Part shown: positions 1 to 10,400 of the stretch, piece by piece | Position numbering within the stretch: position 1 is the first letter of the stretch | Layout: each line of letters begins with the position of its first letter | Virus record (IMG/VR): IMGVR_UViG_3300008339_000010 | Location: 39,912 to 103,911 of that record | DNA from: a virus | Strand: one strand, 5' to 3' | Length of the DNA: 64,000 nucleotides | Position numbers and translations under genes: made by a program | Notes under the pieces: model-generated | Told to the model about the DNA's origin: nothing | Seen by the model: the letters and a program-made list of their open reading frames with translations, nothing else | Database searches by the model: none

Positions 1-818
1 ATAGCACTGGCACAGATTTTCCCCAGATCAGGTTTGTTCATGACATGGAGATCACAATCCTCCAATAACATGCGTTGGTGACGCTCTTGATTATCAACCA
101 TCCTCACATAGTTCAGTTGGAATCTATCGGGCTCCAATTGATTCAAATACACATCATAAAAACTGGTAAACAAAGGCCACGGAATGCTGGGTATAGAATC
201 CTCGACGTGCCCATAAACAGTGTTGAGAGCGATGCTGATAGCGTAGTCATTGCGATAGAGATCTTGGCTGAATTTATAGATGCGACTGTAATGATACCAG
301 TTATCTTCGATCATGTGCATCATCTCAAACACAGATTGTGCCAACGCACTCTTCCGGAAATACAGTACCGTGGCCCACCACATGGGCATTTCTACCGATC
401 CAAATCTAGTATCGGCAGCAAAGTTCCTGCGTTCTGTGACATCTAACACATAACGATGGCATAAAATATCTTGATCGGTTTCAAACAGGATTTTCAGTCT
501 ATCTGAAGCAACGATATAATCTGTATCAAGCACCAAGGTCTGATCATAAGGACTCAAATCATAGGCCCTGCATCTACCTCGATTGAACCATGTGGCTGAT
601 GAATCCGCATTCATATGATCGTATTTGCGTGTGCCTCCACTGCGACTTTCGGCCGTGATCACTTGATCAAACATCGTGACATCGTTGGGCGCTGAATCAG
701 TGATCAATGTGACTGGTAATCCAAGATGTCTGTTGATCCTGGGTGCGGACCATTGTGCTTGTTGCACATAATCCACACGATCATTGTTGAACGCGAATAA
801 TAGAACGCCTTGAGTCAT
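1..818 (-). CDS. Putative glycosyltransferase-like protein, 3' end cut by window edge
   Basis: Reading the minus strand from the ATG at 818 gives at least 272 codons without a stop, running off the left edge. A hydrophobic strand followed by D-T-D (about residues 94-100, TLVLDTDYIV) looks like the DxD metal/nucleotide-sugar motif of GT-A fold glycosyltransferases. It is preceded by YDLSPYDQ, as in other nucleotide-sugar transferase-like phage proteins. The start overlaps the stop of the upstream gene as ATGA (815-818), which supports translational coupling. A likely role is modification of phage DNA, capsid or host glycans, but the acceptor cannot be read from sequence. The function is inferred from fold-level motifs only. 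Confidence 0.6.
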   Translation of the reverse strand, partial: MTQGVLLFAFNNDRVDYVQQAQWSAPRINRHLGLPVTLITDSAPNDVTMFDQVITAESRSGGTRKYDHMNADSSATWFNRGRCRAYDLSPYDQTLVLDTDYIVASDRLKILFETDQDILCHRYVLDVTERRNFAADTRFGSVEMPMWWATVLYFRKSALAQSVFEMMHMIEDNWYHYSRIYKFSQDLYRNDYAISIALNTVYGHVEDSIPSIPWPLFTSFYDVYLNQLEPDRFQLNYVRMVDNQERHQRMLLEDCDLHVMNKPDLGKICASA

Positions 819-1126
819 CGTTGTTGAGATAATTGTTGATGCTCGATCAACCAAGCCGTCATCTGCTCCTGCCAACGATCATGCGCCAGGTGCTGTAATT
901 CCAACACATTGATCTGCACAGGAGTGCCATAAAGATCCTCTATGACTGCGTCTTCAGTGGGACAACTCTGTAACAGGGCCAAGAGTTCAGGACCTGCCCG
1001 CCACATACCGCCGGCAAAGGCAAAGGTCATTTTGGAATGGTATTTTTCTTTCAGCAGGCGTTTCTGCGTGGCATGATCAAAACGGCTACGGATTTGTTTG
1101 ACTAGTTGTTCTGGATCCAAGTTCAT
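815..1126 (-). CDS. Small hypothetical protein (103 aa)
   Basis: This is an uninterrupted ORF starting with MNLDPEQL and coupled to the following glycosyltransferase-like gene by an ATGA overlap. It is mostly helical and polar, with a central glycine-containing patch FAFAGGMWRAGPELLALL (about residues 35-52). I do not recognise a family. No normally spaced Shine-Dalgarno precedes the ATG. Instead TATAAT lies exactly 5 nt upstream (minus strand, 1137-1132). It is likely co-transcribed with the gene at 1-818. Confidence 0.6.
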   Translation of the reverse strand: MNLDPEQLVKQIRSRFDHATQKRLLKEKYHSKMTFAFAGGMWRAGPELLALLQSCPTEDAVIEDLYGTPVQINVLELQHLAHDRWQEQMTAWLIEHQQLSQQR

Positions 1127-1158
1127 ACTCCATTATAACAGAGTATGTAGCAAAACAA
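1127..1158 (-). promoter_or_regulatory. Possible promoter for the leftmost minus-strand pair
   Basis: On the minus strand TATAAT (1137-1132) is preceded 15 nt upstream by TTGTTT (1158-1153) and followed by GGAGT-ATG. The -10-like box is perfect, but the spacer is short and the -35 is poor. It could equally be a degenerate late promoter. GGAG sits only 1 nt from the ATG, too close to serve as a normal ribosome-binding site. Confidence 0.3.
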
Positions 1159-1178
1159 AAGGGCCCGGAGGCCCTTTT
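1157..1178. terminator. Bidirectional rho-independent terminator
   Basis: AAAAGGGCC, loop CGGA, GGCCCTTTT forms a symmetric hairpin with an A-rich side and a T-rich side, so it can terminate in either direction. It lies just past the stop of the minus-strand fibre-like gene (ends 1198) and before the next minus-strand gene (starts 1126). Its likely job is ending the long structural transcript. Confidence 0.8.
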
Positions 1179-1197
1179 TTTACCGATTGACGATGTT

Positions 1198-2175
1198 TTA
1201 TGATCCAGTTTGTGATCCAGCCAGTGTGGGTGTTCCCCAACTGGTCGTGGTAAGATATGTGGTAGCACTGGGGATCAGTGTGAGGGTAGATGTAAGTGTA
1301 CCATCTACTGTGGTCAAACCGCCGGGTTTGGCGATGGTGGAGGCAATGGTTATTACTGAACCAGCATCAGCGTTGGAACCTTGTGTACCGTTGCTCTTGA
1401 TGTTTACAGTGATTGAGTTACCTTCATAGCCATAGTAAGAACTGGCCGATTGTGTGAATACCTGCACATTGGCAGTGGTGAGATCGTAGTATCCAGTGTT
1501 AGCGGAGATAGTCGGAGATCCAGATCCACCAGTTTTCACAGTTCCGGTATAACTACCGCCTGCGATGGTCTGTGTTCCTGTTCCTGCTGTGTAGTTAAGT
1601 GTTCCGCATGCAGTGCAAAGGTTGGTGATAGCAGTGTTTTGATCGCTGACTGAACCGCCGGTGCGGCTCCAGGTCTGGGTGATACGTCCACCGGCGTTAA
1701 AGAAATAACGTGCGGCATCTCCAGATGCAAAGGTCACTGTTTGTGTAAATATCACCGACGAGGTCCAGGAGGTAGCACGACTTACAGCACCACCGGCAGT
1801 GATCGATGTGCCCACAGCGGCGCAGTTCAATCTGTTGTTAAAAATCGTGGTGATGTTGGTCGACAGAGCTGCATAGGCACTGATCGTGTCCCCTGCCACC
1901 GGGCTAGAGATCGCAGTGATCGATGATCCTTGTTGGCTGGCTGCACTGGATATACGTGCCAGCATGGTCGACCATTGCGTAGCTGTCACTGTTTGTCCTG
2001 CTGACACTGCGCTCAAAACTGGTAAAGTGGTCTGACCATATCCTTTGTCACCTGTGCCCACACCCCATACAGTGTTGACGTTTGCGACGTTGTTGTCACC
2101 TGTGCCGGCAGCATTACCTGTGGCAAAGATGTTGTAATCGTCGTCTAATATTACTGATCCGGTCGAGTAGGCCAT
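1198..2175 (-). CDS. Virion structural protein, fibre/adhesin-like (325 aa)
   Basis: The protein is rich in Gly, Ser, Thr, Ala and Asn with alternating beta-strand patterns, typical of phage tail fibre or decoration proteins. The middle (about residues 95-215) repeats aromatic/Thr strands such as TFASGDAARYFFNAGG and GGRITQTWSRTGG. The N-terminus MAYSTGSVILDDDYN is a compact opening with no signal peptide. AAGGA about 8 nt before the ATG is a reasonable Shine-Dalgarno. It lies 11 nt after the upstream fibre gene and just before the terminator at 1157-1178, so it is the last gene of that late transcript. The exact particle location is unknown. Confidence 0.65.
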   Translation of the reverse strand: MAYSTGSVILDDDYNIFATGNAAGTGDNNVANVNTVWGVGTGDKGYGQTTLPVLSAVSAGQTVTATQWSTMLARISSAASQQGSSITAISSPVAGDTISAYAALSTNITTIFNNRLNCAAVGTSITAGGAVSRATSWTSSVIFTQTVTFASGDAARYFFNAGGRITQTWSRTGGSVSDQNTAITNLCTACGTLNYTAGTGTQTIAGGSYTGTVKTGGSGSPTISANTGYYDLTTANVQVFTQSASSYYGYEGNSITVNIKSNGTQGSNADAGSVITIASTIAKPGGLTTVDGTLTSTLTLIPSATTYLTTTSWGTPTLAGSQTGS

Positions 2176-2186
2176 TCTTGTTATCC

Positions 2187-3614
2187 TTAATTAATCGTGA
2201 CGATCGCTTCTACTGTGCCTTCGTCTTCGGTCAGTTTATCACGGATCGCGCGACCAATAACATTATATGCTGTCCATTCATTACGAGAGGCTGATCTTGC
2301 TAGTCCGTTTCCTGCTGAAACCAAGCGATCACCTTTACGCACCTTGCCGATCACACGCACAGGCACACGACCTGTCATAGCGATAGGTGGATGTGTGGCG
2401 TCGTCACCAGCGGCACCGTTCATGGTGTAGGCCGGACGTGTTGATATCACACCAAACACTTCATCGGTGGCATCTTCCATGGCAGCAGTGATTTCTTTGG
2501 CACCACCAAGCATGACCACTGTTCCGGGAGGATATGTGGTATCTGCTTCAAATCTTTCAGCCAAGTCAGCGTATTCAGCCGATGTGGCTTTGGCGAATAT
2601 TGTGTTGAAATATCCCGAAGATGTTCCAATGTTGCCTATGCCGTTGGCATTGTTGTTAATGATACTGCCCAAAGACACAGCGGCTGTTCCAAAATTCACT
2701 GTTCCGCCTGTTGACGCAATCTGCCCTGTGACCACTAGATTTGTGTTTATATTAACGTTAGATGTAGCACCATCGAGCGTCATACAAGTGGTGGTAGAAC
2801 CTCCATCGTTGACCTGGAATATGATATCGCCATCCAGTGTTTGATTGCGGAGATATACGTCGGTTCCTGAGACAAACAAACGAGCATCTGAGTCACCGCC
2901 CACATATAGACCAGTATCATTGAGTATACTCAATGTGCCTGTGGTGGATGTGGCTGCGTCTGTGCGCATGAAAGAAGTCGAGTTCAGATTATCCAACAGG
3001 TCAGCGTTGGTAGCCGTGCCTTTCATTGTAGGGTAGTCTGTGCTCATGTTCAAGCCAGGCCCAATGGTTGCAAAACCTGTCAGTGCCGCGGCTGGAGTAA
3101 ATGTTGGGTCTTTGGAGAATATAGCGACGATAGCATTATTGACAAACATTTTGACAACAACGTGATCGCTACCCGGTGATGAATCGGTAATGGTGTCGAC
3201 TATGGCGCCAGAAGTTCCAGTGCCCGATGTAAAGGCCGGACCTACTAAGATGAAACTGGATCCATTGTAGACCTTGAGCTGGGCGTTCACTGTGTCAAAC
3301 CACAGGTCACCTGTGACATTCGATGTCGGAGCAGATGCGCTGGCAGTGGCGCTGGAAATCACTTTGAAAGTGGTTCCGTTGTAGACTTTCATCACACCAT
3401 TGGTCTTGTCCCACCAAAGTTGTCCTACCAAAGGGTCCCCTGGGGCAGTGGTATTGCTACCACTTTCCAACAAGTGGATGAAGTTTTCATCTAGGAATTC
3501 GCCATAGCCAGCATAGTTTTTGCCCACTAGGGTCATGCTGGAATCGCTGTTGATGGTTCCGTCCGCGATTACCGCGAATATGGTGCCATCTGTTAAGTTA
3601 ATCGTATATGCCAT
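2187..3614 (-). CDS. Tail fibre-like protein with conserved C-terminal YADLAE domain (475 aa)
   Basis: The N-terminal half has two similar blocks about residues 60-125, containing DKTNGVMKVYNGTTF and DTVNAQLKVYNGSSF, as in phage fibres that repeat a yxWxxxx-VYNG motif. The C-terminal ~120 residues (NTIFAKATSAEYADLAERF onward, then GVISTRPAYTMN and GRVPVRVIGKVRKGD) closely match the C-termini of the two large plus-strand fibres ending at 58433 and 62037. That domain resembles peptidase_G2-type autoproteolytic fibre tips or chaperones, but I cannot identify catalytic residues. The start follows GGAG and a late promoter (GTAAATA, 3642-3636). Confidence 0.75.
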   Translation of the reverse strand: MAYTINLTDGTIFAVIADGTINSDSSMTLVGKNYAGYGEFLDENFIHLLESGSNTTAPGDPLVGQLWWDKTNGVMKVYNGTTFKVISSATASASAPTSNVTGDLWFDTVNAQLKVYNGSSFILVGPAFTSGTGTSGAIVDTITDSSPGSDHVVVKMFVNNAIVAIFSKDPTFTPAAALTGFATIGPGLNMSTDYPTMKGTATNADLLDNLNSTSFMRTDAATSTTGTLSILNDTGLYVGGDSDARLFVSGTDVYLRNQTLDGDIIFQVNDGGSTTTCMTLDGATSNVNINTNLVVTGQIASTGGTVNFGTAAVSLGSIINNNANGIGNIGTSSGYFNTIFAKATSAEYADLAERFEADTTYPPGTVVMLGGAKEITAAMEDATDEVFGVISTRPAYTMNGAAGDDATHPPIAMTGRVPVRVIGKVRKGDRLVSAGNGLARSASRNEWTAYNVIGRAIRDKLTEDEGTVEAIVTIN

Positions 3615-3635
3615 TCTCTTTACTCCGCTTTAGGA

Positions 3636-3642
3636 TATTTAC
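3636..3642 (-). promoter_or_regulatory. T4-type late promoter (GTAAATA)
   Basis: The minus strand reads GTAAATA, 21 nt before the ATG at 3614, with a GGAG Shine-Dalgarno in between. The T4 late consensus is TATAAATA, recognised by gp55. Confidence 0.55.
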
Positions 3643-3660
3643 CACGGTTTAATATACTCA

Positions 3661-3667
3661 TATTTAT
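3661..3667 (-). promoter_or_regulatory. T4-type late promoter (ATAAATA) overlapping a stop codon
   Basis: The minus strand reads CATAAATATG. The TAA in it is the stop codon of the gene at 3664-4266. This would be a second late start for the fibre gene at 2187-3614. Confidence 0.5.
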
Positions 3668-4266
3668 GTAGAGCTCAAATTTGTTAAGGTTTGTATCCGC
3701 ACTGTATAATCTATCTGTATCTGGCGGTTCAAACTCTTTTGCACCGGGTGGAAGATCACATGAGTGATCAACCGTAAATCTGTAGGACTACCGTTCCAGG
3801 TTTTTAAACCCAGTTCGTCAAACACATATTCACCATTGAAATTGGTTGAATTGTCAAAGGCTTGTTGGCCAGCGGGTTCACCGTAGTCCAACAAGCAACT
3901 TACTAAGATATCAGTGTAAACAGTGCCCGTGGTATGCAGGATAGTCATGTTGTTCCTGCTGGGATCTGTATTGGCCGCTGAATTGTTATCTACTACCTTG
4001 GCATAGGTAGGATTGTAAAGATCAGCATTCTGACCTGTGGTGTTAGGGGGCAAATATGTGATCACTCCAGTGGGATCCACGGATGATCCACCGTTGCCAA
4101 AAGCCATGAGATATATCTGTCCAACGGTCTTGTTGGCTAGGGTATTGGCCATGCTGATAGATATGTTTTCATAGTGGATGGCATTTTTCTTATCCACAAA
4201 TACTTCTTGAGTGTTGGGATCAAATATCCGGACGAAACCCTCGATTTTTACTGGAACTTGCATCAT
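3664..4266 (-). CDS. Virion structural protein (200 aa) with N-terminal GFVRIFDPNTQE motif
   Basis: The N-terminus, residues 1-35, contains IEGFVRIFDPNTQEVFVDKK, followed by YENISISMANTLANK and the glycine-rich MAFGNGGSSVDPTGVITYLPP. The pattern matches a conserved structural family I recall from aquatic T4-like phages, but its place in the particle is not established here. The start overlaps the stop of the preceding small gene (GATGATG), so translation is probably coupled. The first 20 residues are paralogous to the C-terminal half of that small gene. Confidence 0.7.
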   Translation of the reverse strand: MMQVPVKIEGFVRIFDPNTQEVFVDKKNAIHYENISISMANTLANKTVGQIYLMAFGNGGSSVDPTGVITYLPPNTTGQNADLYNPTYAKVVDNNSAANTDPSRNNMTILHTTGTVYTDILVSCLLDYGEPAGQQAFDNSTNFNGEYVFDELGLKTWNGSPTDLRLITHVIFHPVQKSLNRQIQIDYTVRIQTLTNLSST

Positions 4267-4415
4267 GCTCGGGTCTCCAGGATGGTTTCTTTGGTATTTG
4301 GATCGAATATTTTCACGAAACCCGAAACCGCTATACCACCCACTTCATTGGGTTTGCGACGTGGCTGTGGTTGAGACTGCGGCGGAGTTGGTGTAGACTG
4401 TTGTTTATTATCCAT
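4263..4415 (-). CDS. Small proline/glutamine-rich protein (50 aa) paralogous to its neighbour
   Basis: The first ~22 residues are Pro/Gln-rich (MDNKQQSTPTPPQSQPQPRR). The rest, IAVSGFVKIFDPNTKE and a short tail, repeats the opening motif of the next gene (IEGFVRIFDPNTQE). I chose the ATG at 4415 because TAAATA-CTACC-ATG has the same 5-nt promoter-to-ATG spacing seen at four other genes. An alternative start at 4430 (MLNTTMDNK) has an upstream GGAAGG and would add 5 residues. The protein may be a shared docking peptide plus linker. Function is unknown. Confidence 0.55.
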   Translation of the reverse strand: MDNKQQSTPTPPQSQPQPRRKPNEVGGIAVSGFVKIFDPNTKETILETRA

Positions 4416-4420
4416 GGTAG

Positions 4421-4427
4421 TATTTAG
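4421..4427 (-). promoter_or_regulatory. Candidate leaderless late promoter (CTAAATA, 5 nt before ATG)
   Basis: The minus strand reads CTAAATA-CTACC-ATG. With T4 late-promoter geometry (TATAAATA at about -13 to -6), position +1 would be the A of the ATG at 4415. Confidence 0.45.
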
Positions 4428-4434
4428 CATGGCT

Positions 4435-7400
4435 TCAGACCCTTCCTTCAATGAACCAAGCAGCTTCGGTATTCTGTTCCTGTAAAGGTATACCGTTGCT
4501 GGCTGTGTTTATGCCTTGGGCGTATAACACCTTGGCTTGGACGATGAATATGACCACTTCCACACCCGACTGCGGTGCTGTGGCAAATGTTATCGTGATT
4601 GGATCCACAGATGATACGCTGTATTCTGAAGCATCAACTATAGTTCCGCCCACGCTGACCTGTATGGGTCTGGTCACTGATATATCTGTGACAAAAGTGT
4701 CTGTGGCCACATCTGCTTGGGTGATAAAGAATGTGTTGCTGTTGAGATCATTGATCACTACCACACGCTCGGCTGGAATCACTGTGTCAAATTGCACAGT
4801 GATTGGGTTGAGATCAGTGACGTCATAGACCGTTTCTGGCTGTAACACTAAATCAGTAGCAGAGAAGGCAGCGGCCCAACGGCTGGTTGAGCCTGTGGTG
4901 GGCACGGTCAGTGTAGAAACAGGACCAGAAATTGGCGTATATGTCACGCGGAACTGTAATCCAGCATCAGGAACAAAATTCAGTTGCACAGTTATAGGAT
5001 TCACACTGATGATAGTGAAATCGTCTTGAGGTATCTCTACCAGGGTGCCAATGGTAGGTCCAAGGTAGCACTGGATAGATCCACCAAGATACACATCAAT
5101 TTCGTTGACATAGCCAAATTCTGCGTTGTATGTGGTAGTGCTACCGTCGGCCAAGAACGTCTGTTCCAATGTGTTTTGTTGGTAGACATTTGGTAGCAAT
5201 TCGCCTCGACCGATGCTGAGCACAGGTGCATCTATTGCATGAGAATCTGCACCAGTTCCTGCTGTGCCGCGTCGCAGTCCGCTGACTGTATTGGCCCAGT
5301 CGTCTCGTTCGCGATAGGTAATGCGTTCACCGTTGACAGTAATCTGTCCAAAGATATTGTTGGGTAGATTGGGTTCATCGAGATTCTTGGCATCTCTGAC
5401 ATAGATGATGTCGTCTGTGGCCGACAATGCTTGCGTGAGAACAGTAGAAGTGTCAGGCAATATCCGATAGATCTTCTGTATCCCCAGCATGTCCTGGAAG
5501 ATACGGAAAGCAATAGCCTCAGGAACCACAGTCTGTGTGAACGAAGTTATAGCGACCACATCTCCTGGACCAATGATACTGCCACTGATGGTCACTACAC
5601 TACCGCTGACCGTGAATCCATTACCGGCCAGCAGTCGCCAACCATTGAGGGTGACCCAGAGGCGTTCAGTGTCCAAGATTGGACGACCAGTGTCAAAATT
5701 GTTGGTTTCAATCACAGCGCCCGCAGAATAATCGTAACTGCCCGGGAGTCCTGTGACATCTCCTGCATCAAAATTGGTGCTGTCATAGGGCTCACCAATT
5801 GTGGTTCCGGTCTGTGTGGGTCCTACAAATACCTGGGTCAATAATCCTTGTTCTTGTGTGTCATTCCATGTAGTTATACCAATCACTGCACCAACAGAAG
5901 CACCTACTCGCAATATCAATTGATCGTTGTTGACTATGTAATCTGCATCTGTGGTAAGTGCTATCACTATTGTAGTTCCAGGAGCAGGCGCGGTATTGAA
6001 CTGCACATAACGATCACTGCTGCCATCCCATGGACTCACAGTGTAATCAACTGCCAGGAACAATCGTTCTTGATCTACATAGACTTCGACATCGTTGTCG
6101 CTGATCAAGCCTTGATTGACTTGTCCACGAGTGGGCAGATAAAATGGTCCTGCGCTGGATCCATCGCCAAAGTATTCCACGCTCTCTGCGGGACGCAAGC
6201 GGTTACCGTCACGTTCTACGATGAGGTTGATATCGTTGGTGCCTTGGAGACTGTTGTCCAAAATATAGGTATCAGTGCTGCCATCATATATGAAATACTG
6301 TGTGAGAGGGAAACTCCATGTTTTCTGAGGAGTGGTGATGCCCATCACAGTGACCACTACCCAATCATTGATGCCATAGGTATCAGCAAAGGTAACTGTG
6401 GTGGTTTGACCGCCTGAACTAGAAGCGTAATTGTAGTTCGTGATGATCGCACCGTTGACCACGATATTGAGTTCGTAAATTTCGTTGTAGGCCACGGGCA
6501 ACAACAAACTGTTGCCCACTAGGTTGCCTGGATAGCTTTCTTTGTAGAGTTGGCTTCCGCCTCCGATGCCATAGATTTCTATGGATACAATATCTCCGGC
6601 AGCGGCGCCTGCCGTCACAGTCACTACCTGGCTGGGCCAATTTACGGTATATTGTTCTTGGGGTATGAGACTTACTCTATTGGTGATATTGACCACTCTC
6701 ACTGCCACAGCATGCGCCATGGCATCAGCAAAGCTCACGGATGCGTTGCTGGGTGTCCATGCGAGATTCACGGTCTTGATATTGAAACCGTGCCCGTCGC
6801 CGGTCCAGTCTGAACCAGGGCGTGTATACACACGCATGTCCAAGGTGTCAAACGTGGCACCGGGAACCAATTCTTCTGGTGCATGGCTGGAATAGGTGTC
6901 TATGAAAGCGCCGCCGGCCACGTTTATATCCGTAGTGCGTTCACCGAGATAGGTGTCAAGGAATGAACTTTCATAGATCGCATCTAGGATCGCTGGATCG
7001 TATGTGGGACGGCCTTCCGGACCGTAGTCGATGTTATCAAACGGATTGATGTCAAAATTGCCCACATCAAATCCGGTGTTCTGATCAAATCCAGGACCTT
7101 TGACTTGCACTCCTGGGTAGTCAATGCCCACGATAACCTGGGCCAATTCTCTGCCGGGTTCATTGGGGGTAGGTGCATACAGACCTATCACACGATCGGC
7201 AGCGGCCAGTGTGGCAGGATCAACCAAAGTATAATCTTCAGGATCAAATATAGAACCACTGTCCAGTTCTGAACTGTCATCTACTTCGTTGACACTGTAG
7301 ACTTGATCTTGGAAACGCACCAACTGACCTTCAGCATACTTGGTATTAGGCTCCCAATCCAAGACTTGGCTGGTATATTCATAGCGGTCAAACTTGATGG

Positions 7401-10400
7401 TAGTGGTGAAATTACGCACCAATTCATTGCCCATCACGGCCACTACACGGGCACCTGATCCATTGCCACCCGTTATGGTGATGGCAGGAGTTATGGTATA
7501 ACCTGTGCCCGGATCTACCACGATCACTTGCACCAATTGTCCACCGGTATTCACCCGAGCCACAGCCAATCCAGGAGCACCAGACCAAGCCAAAGTCAAA
7601 GTGCCATTGGTTTCGGTGCCTTCGGTAAATGTAGGTGCCAAGGTTCCTGATGTGCCATCGATCTGCACAGTGTATAAGTTACTGCGATAGAATATCTGTT
7701 GGCCTGCTGTGTAAACAGTATTGGTCTGCCATTCAGCACCAATAACTACCTGAGGCGCGATGGTATAACCTGCTCCGGGTTCTATGACATCTACGGCTTG
7801 GAGTTCAAGAGTATAGTGCTGATACCATTGGTTCCAGGGCAGAGTCTGCCAGATTGGTGCTGTGCTAGGAGTGCTAGAAACAGGATCCAACGGTGGTTCG
7901 CCGTCATCCAATATGGGGCTCACAAACTGGTTGTAAGTGGTATCAAAGTAGGCCGGACAATCAAAATCCGTGACACTGCCTTGATAGGTATCAATGCCTT
8001 CGTATTTGAGATTGAACTCTTTTATCTTGACGTGATACGGTTTGACTTCTTTGATGTATTCCAACACAAAGTCCTGGTTGTCTTGGCGGAAGATCTGATA
8101 GGGCAAAAGGTCACGTATCTTGTGATTGACATCAATCAACGAAGTCTTGAACAGCCACTCTGGTGCCACTTGTTCTTGCAAGATAAAGTCAAACATCAGC
8201 ATCAAGAGATTGTTTCGGAATATCAACAGTTCGCCAGTGAGCAATTCTTCGTTGATAGCACGTATGATCTGGCGTGTTTCTGTGCCAGGGAATGTGTCAA
8301 AGTATTGGCTGTCAAAGGTTTCGATATCAAAACCAAAGCGTCCCAACGCATAGTCCCAGATCTCGGCCTTGACTGCGATGGTTCCATCTTCCAGCACCAC
8401 TCTATTCCATGTGCCATCCAACAATTGGTAGATTTCAAATTTGCCAAAACTGTTACGTGTGACTTTCACACTGGAACCTTCGGGCAGGGTCAATCTAGCA
8501 AGATCGCTGAAAGTGGCCACTTCGGCGGCAGGTCTCTGTGATGTATTGTAACCAGGTTTGACCCAATCAATATACTCCCAGAATTTTTTAGTATCATAGT
8601 TCTGCACTCGGCTTAGCAACAATTCTTTGGGTGACCCGATCAGAGCAGATCCCAAGACCACTGTGTATATGGTCCAAAGACCGTTTTGTGTGGAATCAGA
8701 TGCCACTAGGTATTTGTATCCTGGTGCGACTTCGTCGAGATTTTGATATGTCAATTCAGCATAGGTCAATACACGCTTGTTCCATTCACCAGATGCTGAT
8801 GTAGGCTCGGGCTCTTCGCTGTTCAGTAACGTGAATGGCCGGCTGTCGCTGATAGGAAACTGCGCCAGTATAGCATTGGCACGTTGGAGATAGTTTTCCA
8901 GTGCCAGGAAACGGTCGACAAAGAAACTCTGACGAGGGCGGAATTGCACACCATACAATTCTGCAGGACTCAGTGTGGGATCTGGAACCTTGTTTCCTAT
9001 GGTATCTTCGCCGCAGAACGAATCCAGCAGTTTGCGATACAGTCCACCACTCAAGAAACTGTTGGGGTTGTCTGTGGCAATGAGATCGTATTCCACGTGG
9101 ACATTGTCATCATTGGCTATGCGATCAAACTCTACGTGCAATATGGTATCTTGGGCCGATATGAATGATCTACCATTGTAGATGGCAGTGGTGCTGGGGC
9201 TGATAAACGCCACATAAGGTATGCCGGAACTGCGAGGATTTTCGATGTATTGGGCCACGGCCTGCACACTCAATGTCTTTTTCACTTGGGTAGCCACTTC
9301 GCGTATGCCCTTGACCCAGAAGAAATAACGAGCCGCAAACAATCCATCAGGATTGAGTTTGCTGGTCACTGTATAGCTGGTAGTGCTGTAAACTTCGCCT
9401 GGACCTTGATAGGCAGCCGGTGGTGTAGGACTTTCTATCCACTGATAGACATCCACTGTGGATCCCGGGAACAGTTGACTCCAACGGCGCGAACGATATG
9501 CTATGGAATCCTGATGATAATCAATGAATCGCACTGTGGATAAGTCCCACCATATCTCTCCAAGATGGTTGTCAGTCCAGGTATCTCCATAGTTGTTCAC
9601 TAATCCAGTGTTATAGGCTGCAGGATCCAGTGCGCCAAGATAATCAATATTCTGTCTAGCGGCACCTAAAATTTTGCCTTGTAGTGGATCAATAAAGTCA
9701 AAATACTGTGTGATCTTGCTTTCCAGTCGATCATACATGAACACCGAGTTCATGAGATTGACATCTACTATAGGAGTCTGGCGATAGACCACGTTCCAGG
9801 CTGGCAATCTATCAATGTTGTTGAGTTGTGCCACACGCCCAAAATCTCCCACGCTGTCATCCAAATCGTCTTGGGGACTGCCTACCAATAGCACACCACC
9901 TTGATAACTAACAGCCGTTCCGAATTCGTCCAAGGATCCAAGATCTTCATCATAGATCTGTTGTCCAAACACAAACTTGGAAGGATTGGTTACGCTGCCA
10001 TTGGCCGCGGATAGCAAATCAAATGTATAGACCACGCCGCTTTCGGGCAATGGATCAAAGAATTCTGTGGACTTGCTGTCAAAAAATGTAGTGCCTTCAT
10101 CAAAGGTTGTGGGTTTGGCCGCTGTGCCTTGTGGCGAACCGACGATCAATGTAGTGGCTTCGTCGGATATATTGAGGCTGGCTCCAAAATGCGCATAAGC
10201 GATAGGCAACGGAGCTTCTATGGTCTGGGTATAGACCATGGGCTCTAACCCAAGATCATAGTATGCTGTGCCCAGGCCTGGCATGACCAACAGTTGTGTA
10301 AACGGAACAGCGGCATCGTGGTTAGCGATGGTTATATTGAGATAGCCGTCAGTGGTGAATGCGTTGACGTTGGGTAAATTGGCAGTGACAATATCAGCGG

